Source: Rhodocytophaga aerolata
GTDB lineage: Bacteria; Bacteroidota; Bacteroidia; Cytophagales; 172606-1
DNA length: 64,000 nt
Assembly (NCBI RefSeq): GCF_030503435.1
Contig: NZ_JAUKPO010000012.1
Coordinates: forward strand, 1-64,000
Reading direction: 5' to 3'
Shown here piece by piece: positions 34,383-43,710 of this stretch. The notes beneath the pieces were generated by a model. That model saw nothing but the letters and a program-made list of their open reading frames with translations, did not search any database and was not told the origin of the DNA. Position numbers and translations under genes: made by a program. Each line of letters starts with the position of its first letter. Position 1 is the stretch's first letter.

Positions 34383-34424
34383 CTAACAAAAAAGCGGTAA
34401 ATGACTTTACCGCTTTTTTGTTAG
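34383..34424. terminator. Bidirectional terminator between DUF2723 and fructosamine-kinase genes
   Basis: A perfect 19-bp inverted repeat (34383-34401 and 34406-34424, loop TGAC) has a run of six A on one side and six T on the other, so it can end both convergent transcripts. Confidence 0.93.
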
Positions 34425-34433
34425 CATGTACTT

Positions 34434-35321
34434 TCAGAATTTCTTCAAAACTTTTTCTATACCGCTTAAGTACCCCGATCCAAATAAATTTACATGCACA
34501 AGAAGCGGATAAAGATTATATATTTCTATGCGTTCTTCAAAACCTTTTTCTACCGGATAAGCTTCCATATATGCCTGATAAAAGGCTGCATTAAATCCAC
34601 CGAAAAGCTTTGTAAAAGCCAGCTCTGCTTCCCGGTTGCCATAATATACAGCCGGATCTATTAAGCATACCCATCCGTCATTTCCTATCATCACATTTCC
34701 GCTCCATAAATCGCCATGTAGTAAGGCTGGTTTCTCAGCAGGCAGTAAGTTTGGCAATTTCTCGTACAAGGCATCAAACTTGTCGTACAAAACTCTTGTA
34801 ATTTCGCCGTTATATAAAGCCAGACCGGCTTGTACTTTTAAGCGCTTTTCAATAAAAAATTGTATGCCGTCTTCCTCCCATTCATTACTCTGCTTTAATG
34901 ATCCTATAAAATTGTTGTAATCCAGGCCAAAATGAGAATGTGTATGTGTATGTAATTTAGCTAGTGCTCTCCCAAAGTGCTCCCAATACCCTGCTTGTGG
35001 ACGATTAGAACTAATGTATTCAAGCATGATATAGGATTTCTGCATTTTATGCCCATAGGTTATTACATGCGGCAGAGTTATTTCCTGAGTACTTCTTAGC
35101 AGTTGTAAGCCTTTAGCTTCAGCGGCAAATGCTTCTGTATGGTCACTTTCATTCCATTTCACAAAGAAATATCCTTCCGCTGTATCTAGTTTTACGGCAT
35201 TATTGATATTTCCGCCAGACAAAAACTCATAACTAGTCACAGGGATTTCTTTGCCTAGGCCCTCAAATAAAATACTCTCAAAAAATTGAATCTGGTTGTT
35301 ATGTATACTATTAAAATTCAT
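34434..35321 (-). CDS. Fructosamine/ketosamine-3-kinase family protein
   Basis: Kinase-fold protein of 295 residues in the fructosamine-3-kinase family, which phosphorylates ketoamines on glycated proteins or amino acids so that they break down. Lys55 (FFVKWN) fits the ATP-binding lysine, the catalytic loop is HGDLWSGN (202-209), and Asp222 in LIDPAVYYGNREAELAF binds metal. It begins 27 bases after the stop of a low-molecular-weight phosphatase gene and is therefore its operon partner. Bacterial relatives have been shown to prefer ribulosamines and erythrulosamines; preference here is inferred. Confidence 0.93.
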   Translation of the reverse strand: MNFNSIHNNQIQFFESILFEGLGKEIPVTSYEFLSGGNINNAVKLDTAEGYFFVKWNESDHTEAFAAEAKGLQLLRSTQEITLPHVITYGHKMQKSYIMLEYISSNRPQAGYWEHFGRALAKLHTHTHSHFGLDYNNFIGSLKQSNEWEEDGIQFFIEKRLKVQAGLALYNGEITRVLYDKFDALYEKLPNLLPAEKPALLHGDLWSGNVMIGNDGWVCLIDPAVYYGNREAELAFTKLFGGFNAAFYQAYMEAYPVEKGFEERIEIYNLYPLLVHVNLFGSGYLSGIEKVLKKF

Positions 35322-35348
35322 TGATGAGCTGGTTACACGATAACTTGA

Positions 35349-35828
35349 CTATAATTGATGTTTTTCAATTAAATAATTTAAAAATTGGGTATTGGCTTTT
35401 AGTAACATTTGATATACTTTTTCAAATCCTTGCTGTCCGCCAAAGTATGGGTCAGGTACGTTCATATTGCCTGGAATTGGGTCGTATTGGCGCATGTAAA
35501 CTAACTTGTCAGCATAGGAATCTTTCCACTTTGTATGAGTGATGATAGTTGCATGATTTGACTCATCCATTGCAATAATATAATCGAACGCTTCAAAGTC
35601 AGTACCTGCAAGTTGGCGGGCCCGGTGTGTAAGGTCTATATCATATTTTCGGGCTGTGCTACGCATACGATGATCAGGTAAATCTCCTATATGATAGTTA
35701 GAAGTGCCGGCGGAATCGCAGCATATCTTATCTGTTAGCCTTTTTTCTTGAATAAGTTGTTTAAAAATGCCCTCTGCCATAGGTGAGCGGCAGATGTTTC
35801 CTAAACAAACAAAAAGAACTTTTATCAT
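35349..35828 (-). CDS. Low-molecular-weight protein-tyrosine-phosphatase
   Basis: Phosphatase of 159 residues with the LMW-PTP P-loop C8-LGNIC-R14 at the N-terminus and the general-acid motif D126-P-Y-F (usually DPYY or DPYF). It is the first gene of a two-gene operon with the fructosamine-kinase gene, 27 bases apart. In that context it may dephosphorylate sugar-phosphate amines in addition to or instead of phosphotyrosine, as reported for LMW-PTPs encoded next to ketosamine kinases. A 12-bp palindrome lies 38 bases upstream of the start. Confidence 0.94.
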   Translation of the reverse strand: MIKVLFVCLGNICRSPMAEGIFKQLIQEKRLTDKICCDSAGTSNYHIGDLPDHRMRSTARKYDIDLTHRARQLAGTDFEAFDYIIAMDESNHATIITHTKWKDSYADKLVYMRQYDPIPGNMNVPDPYFGGQQGFEKVYQMLLKANTQFLNYLIEKHQL

Positions 35829-35865
35829 TATAGTAGATTCTGTCTGTTAAATTTAGCACTTATAT

Positions 35866-35877
35866 TGTACATGTACA
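35866..35877. promoter_or_regulatory. 12-bp palindrome TGTACATGTACA, possible operator
   Basis: A perfect palindrome located between the divergent starts of the phosphatase gene (35828, minus) and the small plus-strand gene (35977). Its placement suits a repressor or activator site, but no regulator is linked to it. Confidence 0.3.
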
Positions 35878-35976
35878 GTTTTTTATAATATAGATTAAGC
35901 ACGCATATTAATTTTTTGTAACTTTCCTGCCTAAAAATGAATAGAGCATTTAATTTTGCTCGTACAGTGGCTACTT

Positions 35977-36192
35977 ATGAAAAGAAGGAATAGCAATTTT
36001 TCTTTCGCCTTTAAAATAACTCTTCTTGGGATATTGGTTATGTTGGGCAGGGTATGGCAAAAAGATACTTCTCAATATTTCTACAATAATATAGATGCTA
36101 TACACATGAAGAAAGACACAAACAGTGTACCGTCTGACAGCAGATATGTATTCCTAAAAAATGTTTCCTGGCAATCAACTATAAAAGAGTAA
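35977..36192 (+). CDS. Small hypothetical membrane protein
   Basis: 71 residues from the ATG at 35977 (an alternative TTG lies 21 bases before). The N-terminus is basic (MKRRNSN) and followed by one hydrophobic segment (FSFAFKITLLGILVMLG), then a polar C-terminal half rich in Asn and Ser. A TAATTTTG element at 35951-35958 could be a -7 promoter box. It has no recognisable family and fills an otherwise empty gap between minus-strand genes, so it may be real, but the support is modest. Confidence 0.4.
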   Translation: MKRRNSNFSFAFKITLLGILVMLGRVWQKDTSQYFYNNIDAIHMKKDTNSVPSDSRYVFLKNVSWQSTIKE

Positions 36193-36206
36193 CCTATACT
36201 CTGCTC

Positions 36207-36503
36207 CTATTTATCTTCTTCTATTACTACAAATACGTCTTCGGCATTTTTTTTCATCAGGTATTGTTCTCTTGCATACTTCTCCAATAATTTAGGATTG
36301 CTCAGCAACTCTCTTCTTTCTCTCTTTACTTCTTCAATTCTCTCCAGATAAAACCGTTTTTTCTCCTCTAAATCATTTACCTCTCTTCTCATCTGATACT
36401 GCGATATAAAATCATTTGCATCAAAAAATAGCATCCATATTAAAAAAGTGGTAGTAGCAATAAAATAATAATTTCTGGTAAAAGACGGGAGTTTCCAGCG
36501 CAT
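36207..36503 (-). CDS. Septum formation initiator, DivIC/FtsB family
   Basis: 98 residues: a short cytoplasmic N-terminus, one transmembrane helix (YYFIATTTFLIWMLFFD, about 12-28), then an extracytoplasmic coiled coil (VNDLEEKKRFYLERIEEVKRERREL) and the closing LLEKYAREQYLMKK motif of DivIC/FtsB. It would act in the divisome with FtsL and FtsQ. It follows eno on the minus strand, a common arrangement, although a terminator lies between the two. It is convergent with a small plus-strand gene, 14 bases apart. Confidence 0.92.
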   Translation of the reverse strand: MRWKLPSFTRNYYFIATTTFLIWMLFFDANDFISQYQMRREVNDLEEKKRFYLERIEEVKRERRELLSNPKLLEKYAREQYLMKKNAEDVFVVIEEDK

Positions 36504-36630
36504 AAGATAAGATTAATTATCTCTAATAGTTTTAATCAACAGTAATTTACACATATCTGCCACATGTAAAAAGAAATGCCTGAGAAAAACGGTTTAGGGA
36601 GAAGTATCCGAGGAAACCTATAGAGTAAAC

Positions 36631-36659
36631 AAAAAGGTGCCACTCTGTGAATGGCACCT
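36631..36659 (-). terminator. Intrinsic terminator after eno
   Basis: The stem AGGTGCCA / TGGCACCT with a 9-base loop is followed on the minus strand by TTTTTGTTT. It begins 7 bases after the eno stop. Confidence 0.9.
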
Positions 36660-36665
36660 AAAAAA

Positions 36666-37946
<1,281 letters not shown>

Positions 37947-37971
37947 TTATTAGAATTTGGTTTTGGTGCCC

Positions 37972-38002
37972 GAAAATTAAATAAATGGTCTTTGAATTAC
38001 AA
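37972..38002 (-). promoter_or_regulatory. Candidate promoter of eno
   Basis: On the minus strand, TTG (38002-38000) and TAATTTTC (37979-37972) are separated by 20 bases, matching the layout of the two stronger ribosomal promoters in this window. The -7 box has one mismatch from TAnnTTTG and lies 28 bases before the ATG. Confidence 0.45.
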
Positions 38003-38076
38003 TTTTTACAGATATTTATCCGGCAATTATCCTTATTTTGTTAAGAGATAGTTTGCTCAGGGATAGTTTATATACT

Positions 38077-38106
38077 AAAAAGGCCTTCTATTTGGAATAG
38101 AAAGCC
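38077..38106 (-). terminator. Intrinsic terminator after carA
   Basis: An 11-bp stem (GGCTTTCTATT / AATAGAAGGCC, one G-U wobble) with a 3-base loop is followed on the minus strand by TTTTT. It starts 26 bases after the carA stop. Confidence 0.88.
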
Positions 38107-38132
38107 ATGAAACGAACAGTTATTTTACTAGA

Positions 38133-39236
38133 TTATTTGTTTTTAATAAGTTTTACAAAATCATCGAATAGATACCTGGAGTCATGTGGTCCTGGAGATG
38201 ATTCAGGGTGATATTGTACGGAAAAAGCTCTTCCATTCTTCATGCGAATACCTTCTACACTTTTGTCGTTTAAATTGATGTGGGTTACTTCAACATGCTT
38301 GTTTTTTTTTACATCTTCTTCATTCACACCAAATCCATGGTTCTGAGACGTAATTTCACCCCTTCCGGTAATTAAATTTTTAACCGGGTGATTCAATCCT
38401 CTATGTCCATTGTGAAGTTTATACGTAGATACATCATTTGCCAGGGCTAATATCTGGTGGCCTAAGCAAATTCCAAATAAAGGTGTTTCTGTTTCTATAA
38501 TATCTTTTACTGTATCTACTGCATACGGCATTGCGGCAGGGTCACCAGGACCATTAGATATAAAATAACCATCCGGATTCCACTTGTTCATCTCTTCGAA
38601 AGATGTTTTAGCGGGGAATACCTTGCATTGAATATTTCGTGACGTTAAATTCTCCAGGATACTAGTTTTAATACCTAAGTCTAAAACGGCTACTTTATAT
38701 TCTGCTTCGTCACTTCCAAGTACAAAAGGTTTAGGTGTACTAATTTGAGATGATAGTTCCAATCCATTCATTGGCGGCACTTCTAATAACTTTCTATGTA
38801 AAGCTGCAACATCCAGTATTTCTGAGGAGATAATGGCATTCATTGCTCCCTTATTACGAATATGCTTTACTATCTGGCGGGTATCTACCTCTCCGATCCC
38901 AACAATGTTGGCTCTTTCAAAATATTCCTGTAAGGAAAGTTCTGCTGTATTTCTGGAGTAAATTGTTGAAAAATGATTACAAACCAAGCCGCTAATTTTT
39001 ACCGTATCCGACTCCTGGTCTGCGGGTAGGGTACCATAGTTACCTATATGAGAAGTAGTATTCAGTATAATCTGACCAAAGTAAGAAGGGTCTGTATATA
39101 TTTCCTGATAGCCGGTCATTCCGGTATTGAAACATAGTTCGCCCCCAATAGTACCTGTTTTACCTAAGGCAATTCCTCTGAACAAGGTGCCATCTTCTAA
39201 TAATAATAAAGCTTCTTTTCGTGGTGTGTATTTCAT
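38133..39236 (-). CDS. carA: Carbamoyl-phosphate synthase small subunit
   Basis: Glutamine amidotransferase subunit of 367 residues, supplying ammonia to CarB for arginine and pyrimidine synthesis. The N-terminal CarA domain starts ALLLLEDGTLFRGIALG and includes GMTGYQEIYTDPSYFGQI. The class I GATase domain has the nucleophile Cys in LFGICLGHQ and the His/Glu pair in VQYHPESSPGPHDS. carB is not in the window. Terminators lie on both sides (after rplQ and after carA), so it is a single-gene unit needing its own promoter, which I could not pinpoint. Confidence 0.98.
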   Translation of the reverse strand: MKYTPRKEALLLLEDGTLFRGIALGKTGTIGGELCFNTGMTGYQEIYTDPSYFGQIILNTTSHIGNYGTLPADQESDTVKISGLVCNHFSTIYSRNTAELSLQEYFERANIVGIGEVDTRQIVKHIRNKGAMNAIISSEILDVAALHRKLLEVPPMNGLELSSQISTPKPFVLGSDEAEYKVAVLDLGIKTSILENLTSRNIQCKVFPAKTSFEEMNKWNPDGYFISNGPGDPAAMPYAVDTVKDIIETETPLFGICLGHQILALANDVSTYKLHNGHRGLNHPVKNLITGRGEITSQNHGFGVNEEDVKKNKHVEVTHINLNDKSVEGIRMKNGRAFSVQYHPESSPGPHDSRYLFDDFVKLIKNK

Positions 39237-39313
39237 AGTTTTTATTTATTCTGGTTGCTAACATTTATTGATAGTTAGCGGTTCATTTATAGTTTATTTT
39301 TTTCTATACGGTC

Positions 39314-39350
39314 AAAAAAAAGGGATTAGAACCAAGTTCCAATCCCTTTT
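39314..39350 (-). terminator. Intrinsic terminator of the ribosomal supercluster (after rplQ)
   Basis: A 15-bp stem (AAAAGGGATTGGAAC / GTTCTAATCCCTTTT, one wobble) with a 3-base loop is followed by a T run on the minus strand. It lies 27 bases after the rplQ stop. Confidence 0.93.
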
Positions 39351-39376
39351 ATTGTTATTTTTATTAGTTACGATCA

Positions 39377-39883
39377 CTATTCTTTATTTTCTGGAGCGTT
39401 ATCCTTGCTTTTAGTTTCAGCGTTGGCTTCTTCTGCAGCTGGTGTTGTAGCTGTACCTTTAGTAGTTCTGCGGCCTCTGCGTGTTCTGCCTTTTGTTGCA
39501 CCTGGTTTAGCTTTCAGCAACGTCTCGTTATAATCTACCAGTTCGATGATACAAATATCTGCGTTATCGCCAGGACGTGTGCCTAACTTGATAATTCTGG
39601 TATACCCACCCGGACGGTTAGCTATTTTTTCTGCTACTTCACTAAAAAGCGTTTTTACAGATTCTTTATTCTGAAGGTAAGAGAATACCGTTCTTCTCGA
39701 ATGAGTAGTATCATCTTTTGCCTTGGTAAGCAGCGGCTCAACGTATTTACGCAATTCCTTTGCCTTGGCTACTGTAGTCGTTATTCTTTTATGCAGAATC
39801 AATGAAGAAGCCATGTTAGATAACAAAGCGTGCCTATGTGAAGCAGTTCTGCCTAAATGATTGATTGTTTTTCCGTGTCTCAT
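39377..39883 (-). CDS. rplQ: 50S ribosomal protein L17
   Basis: L17 core ([45 protein letters not shown]) of about 120 residues lining the large-subunit exit-tunnel region. The remaining 45 residues form a low-complexity basic then acidic tail ([12 protein letters not shown] followed by [21 protein letters not shown]), longer than the roughly 127-residue E. coli protein; such tails are common in Bacteroidota. It is the last gene of the ribosomal run, right before a strong terminator. Confidence 0.98.
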   Translation of the reverse strand: MRHGKTINHLGRTASHRHALLSNMASSLILHKRITTTVAKAKELRKYVEPLLTKAKDDTTHSRRTVFSYLQNKESVKTLFSEVAEKIANRPGGYTRIIKLGTRPGDNADICIIELVDYNETLLKAKPGATKGRTRRGRRTTKGTATTPAAEEANAETKSKDNAPENKE

Positions 39884-39914
39884 TGTTAAATAGTCTCTAG
39901 TCTTTAGTAGTAGA

Positions 39915-39941
39915 GTCTTTAGCGATTCGTATACTAAAGAC
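39915..39941 (-). repeat. Hairpin between rpoA and rplQ
   Basis: The 8-bp arms GTCTTTAG and CTAAAGAC flank an 11-base loop in the 77-base gap between rpoA and rplQ. There is no T run. AGTCTTTAG is repeated just upstream in the gap as well. Confidence 0.45.
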
Positions 39942-39960
39942 GTGTTACTAATTATTGTTG

Positions 39961-40950
39961 TTAATCTTCATCCAATCTATATTTGGACAAATCCATTCCA
40001 AAAGTAAGATTTTTCTCTGCTACCAGTTGCTCAAGTTCAGTCAACGATTTCTTTCCGAAATTTCTAAACTTCATCATATCTGAAATATCCAAGGATACCA
40101 AATCGCCTAGTGTACGTACATCCGCAGATTTTAAGCAGTTGTATGCTCTTACTGAAAGATCAAGATCTGCTAGAGAAGTCTTTAATAACTTTCTCATATG
40201 CAGCAATTCTTCGTCTACAGTGTTTTCTTCTTCCGTTTTAACCGCTTCAAAGGTCATTGTTTGATCGGAGAATAACATGAAGTGTTGAATAAGAATATTA
40301 GCCGCCCCTTTTAATGCATCTTCCGGATGAATTGAACCATCGGTTTCTATATCCAATACCAGTTTTTCGTAGTCAGTTTTTTGTTCTACACGGGTATTTT
40401 CAATGCTGTATTTTACATTTTTAATGGGTGTAAAAATAGCATCGATAGCTATGTGTCCAAAAGATTGATCAGCTGGTTTGTTTTCTTCAGCTGGTACGTA
40501 TCCTCTGCCTTTTTCAACAAGGAGTTCTACTTCCATGTTTACCGAGGTATCCAAGTTGCAAATTACAAATTCCGGATTGAGTACCTGAAAGGAAGTGCTG
40601 AATTTAGAAATATCTCCAGCTTTGAATACTTTTTGATTTTTTATAGTTACTACTATTTTATTATCAATCACATCAGATACTTTCTTCAAGCGTACTTGCT
40701 TTAGATTCAGTATCACTTCTGAAACATCTTCTACAACACCTTCTATTGATGAAAATTCATGCAGTACTCCAGGTATTTTTACACTTGTTATAGCATAGCC
40801 TTCCAAAGAAGATAATAAAATCCTCCTTAGTGCATTGCCGATCGTAACTCCATATCCCTTCTCTAATGGTTTAAACTCAAAGAGACCATGAAAGTCATCG
40901 GCCTTTTCCATCACCACCTTATCAGGCATTTGAAATGCTAATATTGACAT
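39961..40950 (-). CDS. rpoA: DNA-directed RNA polymerase subunit alpha
   Basis: 329 residues, standard length. The N-terminal assembly domain ([41 protein letters not shown]) dimerises and contacts beta and beta-prime. The C-terminal domain ([43 protein letters not shown]) carries the helix-hairpin-helix that binds UP elements and activators. It lies in its usual alpha-operon place between rpsD and rplQ. Confidence 0.99.
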   Translation of the reverse strand: MSILAFQMPDKVVMEKADDFHGLFEFKPLEKGYGVTIGNALRRILLSSLEGYAITSVKIPGVLHEFSSIEGVVEDVSEVILNLKQVRLKKVSDVIDNKIVVTIKNQKVFKAGDISKFSTSFQVLNPEFVICNLDTSVNMEVELLVEKGRGYVPAEENKPADQSFGHIAIDAIFTPIKNVKYSIENTRVEQKTDYEKLVLDIETDGSIHPEDALKGAANILIQHFMLFSDQTMTFEAVKTEEENTVDEELLHMRKLLKTSLADLDLSVRAYNCLKSADVRTLGDLVSLDISDMMKFRNFGKKSLTELEQLVAEKNLTFGMDLSKYRLDED

Positions 40951-41005
40951 ATGCTTTTTTTATTTTTATAAGTTAGGTTACTCTGTTTCGCAAATAGCAA
41001 GACTA

Positions 41006-41611
41006 TTACTTAGAGTAAAGTTCGACAATCAGCTGTTCTTGAATATTTTCGGGAATTTGGTCTCTCTCAGGATAGGTTACAAATTTACCTACCATTGAAG
41101 AACCATCCCACTCCAGCCAAGGATATCTTTTGGCGTTTCTGGCTGATAAGCTGTCAGTAATAGATTCCAGGGATTTGGACTTCTCACGAACGCCTACTAC
41201 ATCTCCTGGCTTTAAAGAATACGAAGGTATGTTTACAATAGAACCATTAACAGTAATATGGTTATGTAAAACCAGCTGGCGTCCTGCCCGGCGGGTAGGA
41301 GCTACGCCTAATCTGTAAATGGTATTATCTAATCTAGCTTCGAGTAATATCAATAAGTTATTACCGGTGATACCTTCTCTACGGGCAGCTTTGTGAAACA
41401 GGTTTTCAAATTGCCTTTCCAACACGCCGTATGTATACTTTGCTTTTTGCTTCTCTGTCAACTGCACAGCATATTCAGACTGTTTTCTTTTTCTGCCTCT
41501 CCCATGCATCCCTGGAGGATAACTCTTTTTTTGTAAAGCTTTACTGGGGCCTAAAATTGGTTCGCCAAATTTTCTAGCAATTTTAGCTTTTGGACCTATA
41601 TATCTAGCCAT
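41006..41611 (-). CDS. rpsD: 30S ribosomal protein S4
   Basis: 201 residues, normal length. The N-terminal region lacks the zinc-binding cysteines (C-minus form). The S4 RNA-binding domain is [48 protein letters not shown]. It is a primary 16S rRNA assembly protein and, in several bacteria, a translational autoregulator of its own mRNA. A 10-bp hairpin lies 29 bases upstream of its ATG. Confidence 0.99.
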   Translation of the reverse strand: MARYIGPKAKIARKFGEPILGPSKALQKKSYPPGMHGRGRKRKQSEYAVQLTEKQKAKYTYGVLERQFENLFHKAARREGITGNNLLILLEARLDNTIYRLGVAPTRRAGRQLVLHNHITVNGSIVNIPSYSLKPGDVVGVREKSKSLESITDSLSARNAKRYPWLEWDGSSMVGKFVTYPERDQIPENIQEQLIVELYSK

Positions 41612-41639
41612 TTGTGGTTATTTAAATAATGATGATTGA

Positions 41640-41677
41640 ATGATTATGAACAACAATTATCCATAGATCATAATCAT
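41640..41677 (-). promoter_or_regulatory. Hairpin in the rpsD leader
   Basis: The arms ATGATTATGA and TCATAATCAT (10 bp, perfect) flank an 18-base loop in the 87-base gap just upstream of rpsD. Position suits an S4 leader target, but the sequence is AT-rich and no conserved S4-binding structure could be recognised. Confidence 0.35.
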
Positions 41678-41698
41678 TGTTCATCAGCAAATAATTAA

Positions 41699-42106
41699 TT
41701 AAACTCTTCTACGTTTAGGAGGACGGCAACCATTATGAGGCAAAGGAGTAATGTCTTTGATAGTAGTTACTTCTATTCCTGCATTTTGAATGGTTCGAAT
41801 GGCAGACTCTCTACCTGCACCAGGACCTTTTACAAATACTTCAGCTTTGCGCATACCTAATTCATATGCAGCCTGCGCACAATTTTGTGCAGCCATTTGC
41901 GCAGCATATGGAGTATTCTTTTTGGAACCTTTAAAGCCCATTTTACCGGCAGAAGCCCAGGAAATCACCTGACCGGCACCATTCGTAACTGAGATAATTA
42001 TATTATTGAAAGTAGCTTTGATGTGAACCTGTCCAACAGGCTCTACAATTACCACTCTTTTCTTTGCTTTATCTTTTCTTTTTGCTTGACTTTGTTGTTG
42101 AGCCAT
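41699..42106 (-). CDS. rpsK: 30S ribosomal protein S11
   Basis: 135 residues, normal length. The central [35 protein letters not shown] and the C-terminal [26 protein letters not shown] are diagnostic. S11 lies on the platform of the 30S subunit next to the mRNA exit. The gene sits in the usual alpha-operon order after rpsM. Confidence 0.99.
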   Translation of the reverse strand: MAQQQSQAKRKDKAKKRVVIVEPVGQVHIKATFNNIIISVTNGAGQVISWASAGKMGFKGSKKNTPYAAQMAAQNCAQAAYELGMRKAEVFVKGPGAGRESAIRTIQNAGIEVTTIKDITPLPHNGCRPPKRRRV

Positions 42107-42168
42107 CGTTGTTTATTTTTTATGATAGGTGATTAACTCTCACAGCTAATATATTCCTATACTATCTC

Positions 42169-42546
42169 TTATTTGGTAGCTTTTTTCTTATTGGCAACTG
42201 TCTTACGTTTACCTTTTCTGGTACGAGTGTTGTTTTTCGTACGCTGTCCTCTAACTGGTAAACCTTTACGATGTCTTAAACCACGGTAGCTACCAATATC
42301 CATTAAGCGCTTAATGTTCAACTGCACTTCTGACTTCAGTACACCTTCCACTTTATATTCTGCAGAAATAATGCTTCTGATAGTGTTAGATTCATCATCC
42401 GTCCATTCACTCACTTTCTTATCGAAATTTACCCCTGCTTTACTAAGGATATGTTGTGCTGATCTGCGACCAATACCATAAATGTAGGTTAGAGCAATTT
42501 CTCCTCTTTTCCTATCTGGAATGTCTACGCCTGAAATTCTAGCCAT
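42169..42546 (-). CDS. rpsM: 30S ribosomal protein S13
   Basis: 125 residues. Starts [34 protein letters not shown] and ends with the basic tail [37 protein letters not shown], which reaches tRNA in the P site. S13 forms bridges to the large subunit in the 30S head. It begins 10 bases downstream of the rpmJ stop, so the two are cotranscribed. Confidence 0.99.
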   Translation of the reverse strand: MARISGVDIPDRKRGEIALTYIYGIGRRSAQHILSKAGVNFDKKVSEWTDDESNTIRSIISAEYKVEGVLKSEVQLNIKRLMDIGSYRGLRHRKGLPVRGQRTKNNTRTRKGKRKTVANKKKATK

Positions 42547-42555
42547 ATTATTAAA

Positions 42556-42672
42556 TTAACCTTGTCTTTGTTTATATCTAGGATTTTTCTTGTTGATAAC
42601 GTAAAGTTTGCCTTTCCTGCGGATTACCTTACAGTCAGCACTACGTTTCTTGATAGATGCTTTAACTTTCAT
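42556..42672 (-). CDS. rpmJ: 50S ribosomal protein L36
   Basis: A 38-codon gene whose translation starts [20 protein letters not shown] and ends [12 protein letters not shown]. Only one of the four zinc ligands of the classic L36 ribbon remains (Cys14); the other three positions are replaced, so this is the zinc-free form. It sits between infA and rpsM in the conserved order, 12 bases after the infA stop. The short length makes it easy to overlook. Confidence 0.96.
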   Translation of the reverse strand: MKVKASIKKRSADCKVIRRKGKLYVINKKNPRYKQRQG

Positions 42673-42684
42673 GTCTCTATTAAA

Positions 42685-42903
42685 TTATTTATATCTGTAA
42701 ACAATTCTACCTTTACTTAAATCGTATGGCGACATTTCTAACTTCACTCTATCGCCTGGCAGTATTTTAATATAATTCATCCGCATTTTTCCGGAGATAT
42801 GAGCAATAACCTGATGACCATTTTGTAGTTCTACTCTAAACATCGCGTTGGATAAAGCTTCTACTATAGTTCCGTCTTGCTCAATGGATGATTGTTTGGC
42901 CAT
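42685..42903 (-). CDS. infA: Translation initiation factor IF-1
   Basis: 72 residues, exactly the family length, with an OB fold: [53 protein letters not shown] and the C-terminal [15 protein letters not shown]. It binds the A site of the 30S subunit during initiation. Its ATG lies inside the 3' end of map (23-base overlap), which suggests translational coupling between the two genes. Confidence 0.99.
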   Translation of the reverse strand: MAKQSSIEQDGTIVEALSNAMFRVELQNGHQVIAHISGKMRMNYIKILPGDRVKLEMSPYDLSKGRIVYRYK

Positions 42904-43690
42904 ATTTGGATTTAAGTACCTCTTCTATGTATTTAAAAGTTGTTAATATATCGGCTTTGTTATTATTCAGGGCAACTGTGTGCTCAAAGTGAGCAGAAGG
43001 TTTACGGTCTTGCGTACGTATAGTCCAGCCATCTTTTTCTTGCACTATATTTTTTGTACCCAAGTTCACCATCGGCTCTATAGCAATTACTAAGCCTTCT
43101 TGCAATTTAATTCCGTTTCCTCGTTTACCATAGTTTGGAACTTCCGGACTTTCATGTAAGTGCTTACCTACTCCATGTCCTACTAATTCTCTTACTACTG
43201 AATAGCCATATTTTTCTACATGGGATTGTACTGCATACCCTATATCGCCTATCCTGGCACCTGCGGTTACCTGATCTATAGCTAAGTAAAGAGACTCTTT
43301 GGTAATTTGGAGTAGATCAGCTATCTCTTTACTTACTTCACCAACAGCATAAGTATATGCACTATCGCTGTGAAAACCATGCAATTGTACACCACAGTCT
43401 ATAGAAACAATATCCCCTTCTTTTAGTTCATATTTTCCTGGTATTCCATGTACTACCTTTTCATTGGTAGATATACATAGTGAAGCAGGAAAACCGTTGT
43501 AATTTTTAAAAGAAGGTTTTCCACCATGATCTCTTATAAACTCTTCAGCCCGTTTATCTAATGTTAACGTAGTAATACCGGGCTCTATTAATTTAGCAAC
43601 CTCAGCATGTGCTTTACCTAGCACATCTCCGCTTTGCCGAATTAATTCAATTTCTTCTTTCGTTTTTAGAAAAAGTTGTTTCTTACTCAA
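42881..43690 (-). CDS. map: Type I methionine aminopeptidase
   Basis: 269 residues. Removes the initiator Met from new proteins. Metal ligands are visible in [19 protein letters not shown] (two Asp), [19 protein letters not shown] (His), [11 protein letters not shown] (Glu) and [10 protein letters not shown] (Glu). The start is TTG at 43690: an in-frame stop lies 15 bases upstream and no ATG follows near it. The purine-rich AGAAGGGAGAA directly before the TTG looks like a Shine-Dalgarno site, which is notable in Bacteroidota. The gene lies between secY and infA, as usual in the phylum. Confidence 0.98.
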   Translation of the reverse strand: MSKKQLFLKTKEEIELIRQSGDVLGKAHAEVAKLIEPGITTLTLDKRAEEFIRDHGGKPSFKNYNGFPASLCISTNEKVVHGIPGKYELKEGDIVSIDCGVQLHGFHSDSAYTYAVGEVSKEIADLLQITKESLYLAIDQVTAGARIGDIGYAVQSHVEKYGYSVVRELVGHGVGKHLHESPEVPNYGKRGNGIKLQEGLVIAIEPMVNLGTKNIVQEKDGWTIRTQDRKPSAHFEHTVALNNNKADILTTFKYIEEVLKSKYGQTIIH

Positions 43691-43710
43691 TTCTTCTCCC
43701 TTCTACAAAC

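Noticed and set aside
40381-40704. 107-codon plus-strand frame opposite rpoA
   Set aside because: Lies wholly within rpoA, with no family resemblance.
41790-41820. GGTTCGAAT-like sequence as part of a tRNA
   Set aside because: The GTTCGAA match is inside rpsK and no acceptor or anticodon stem surrounds it.
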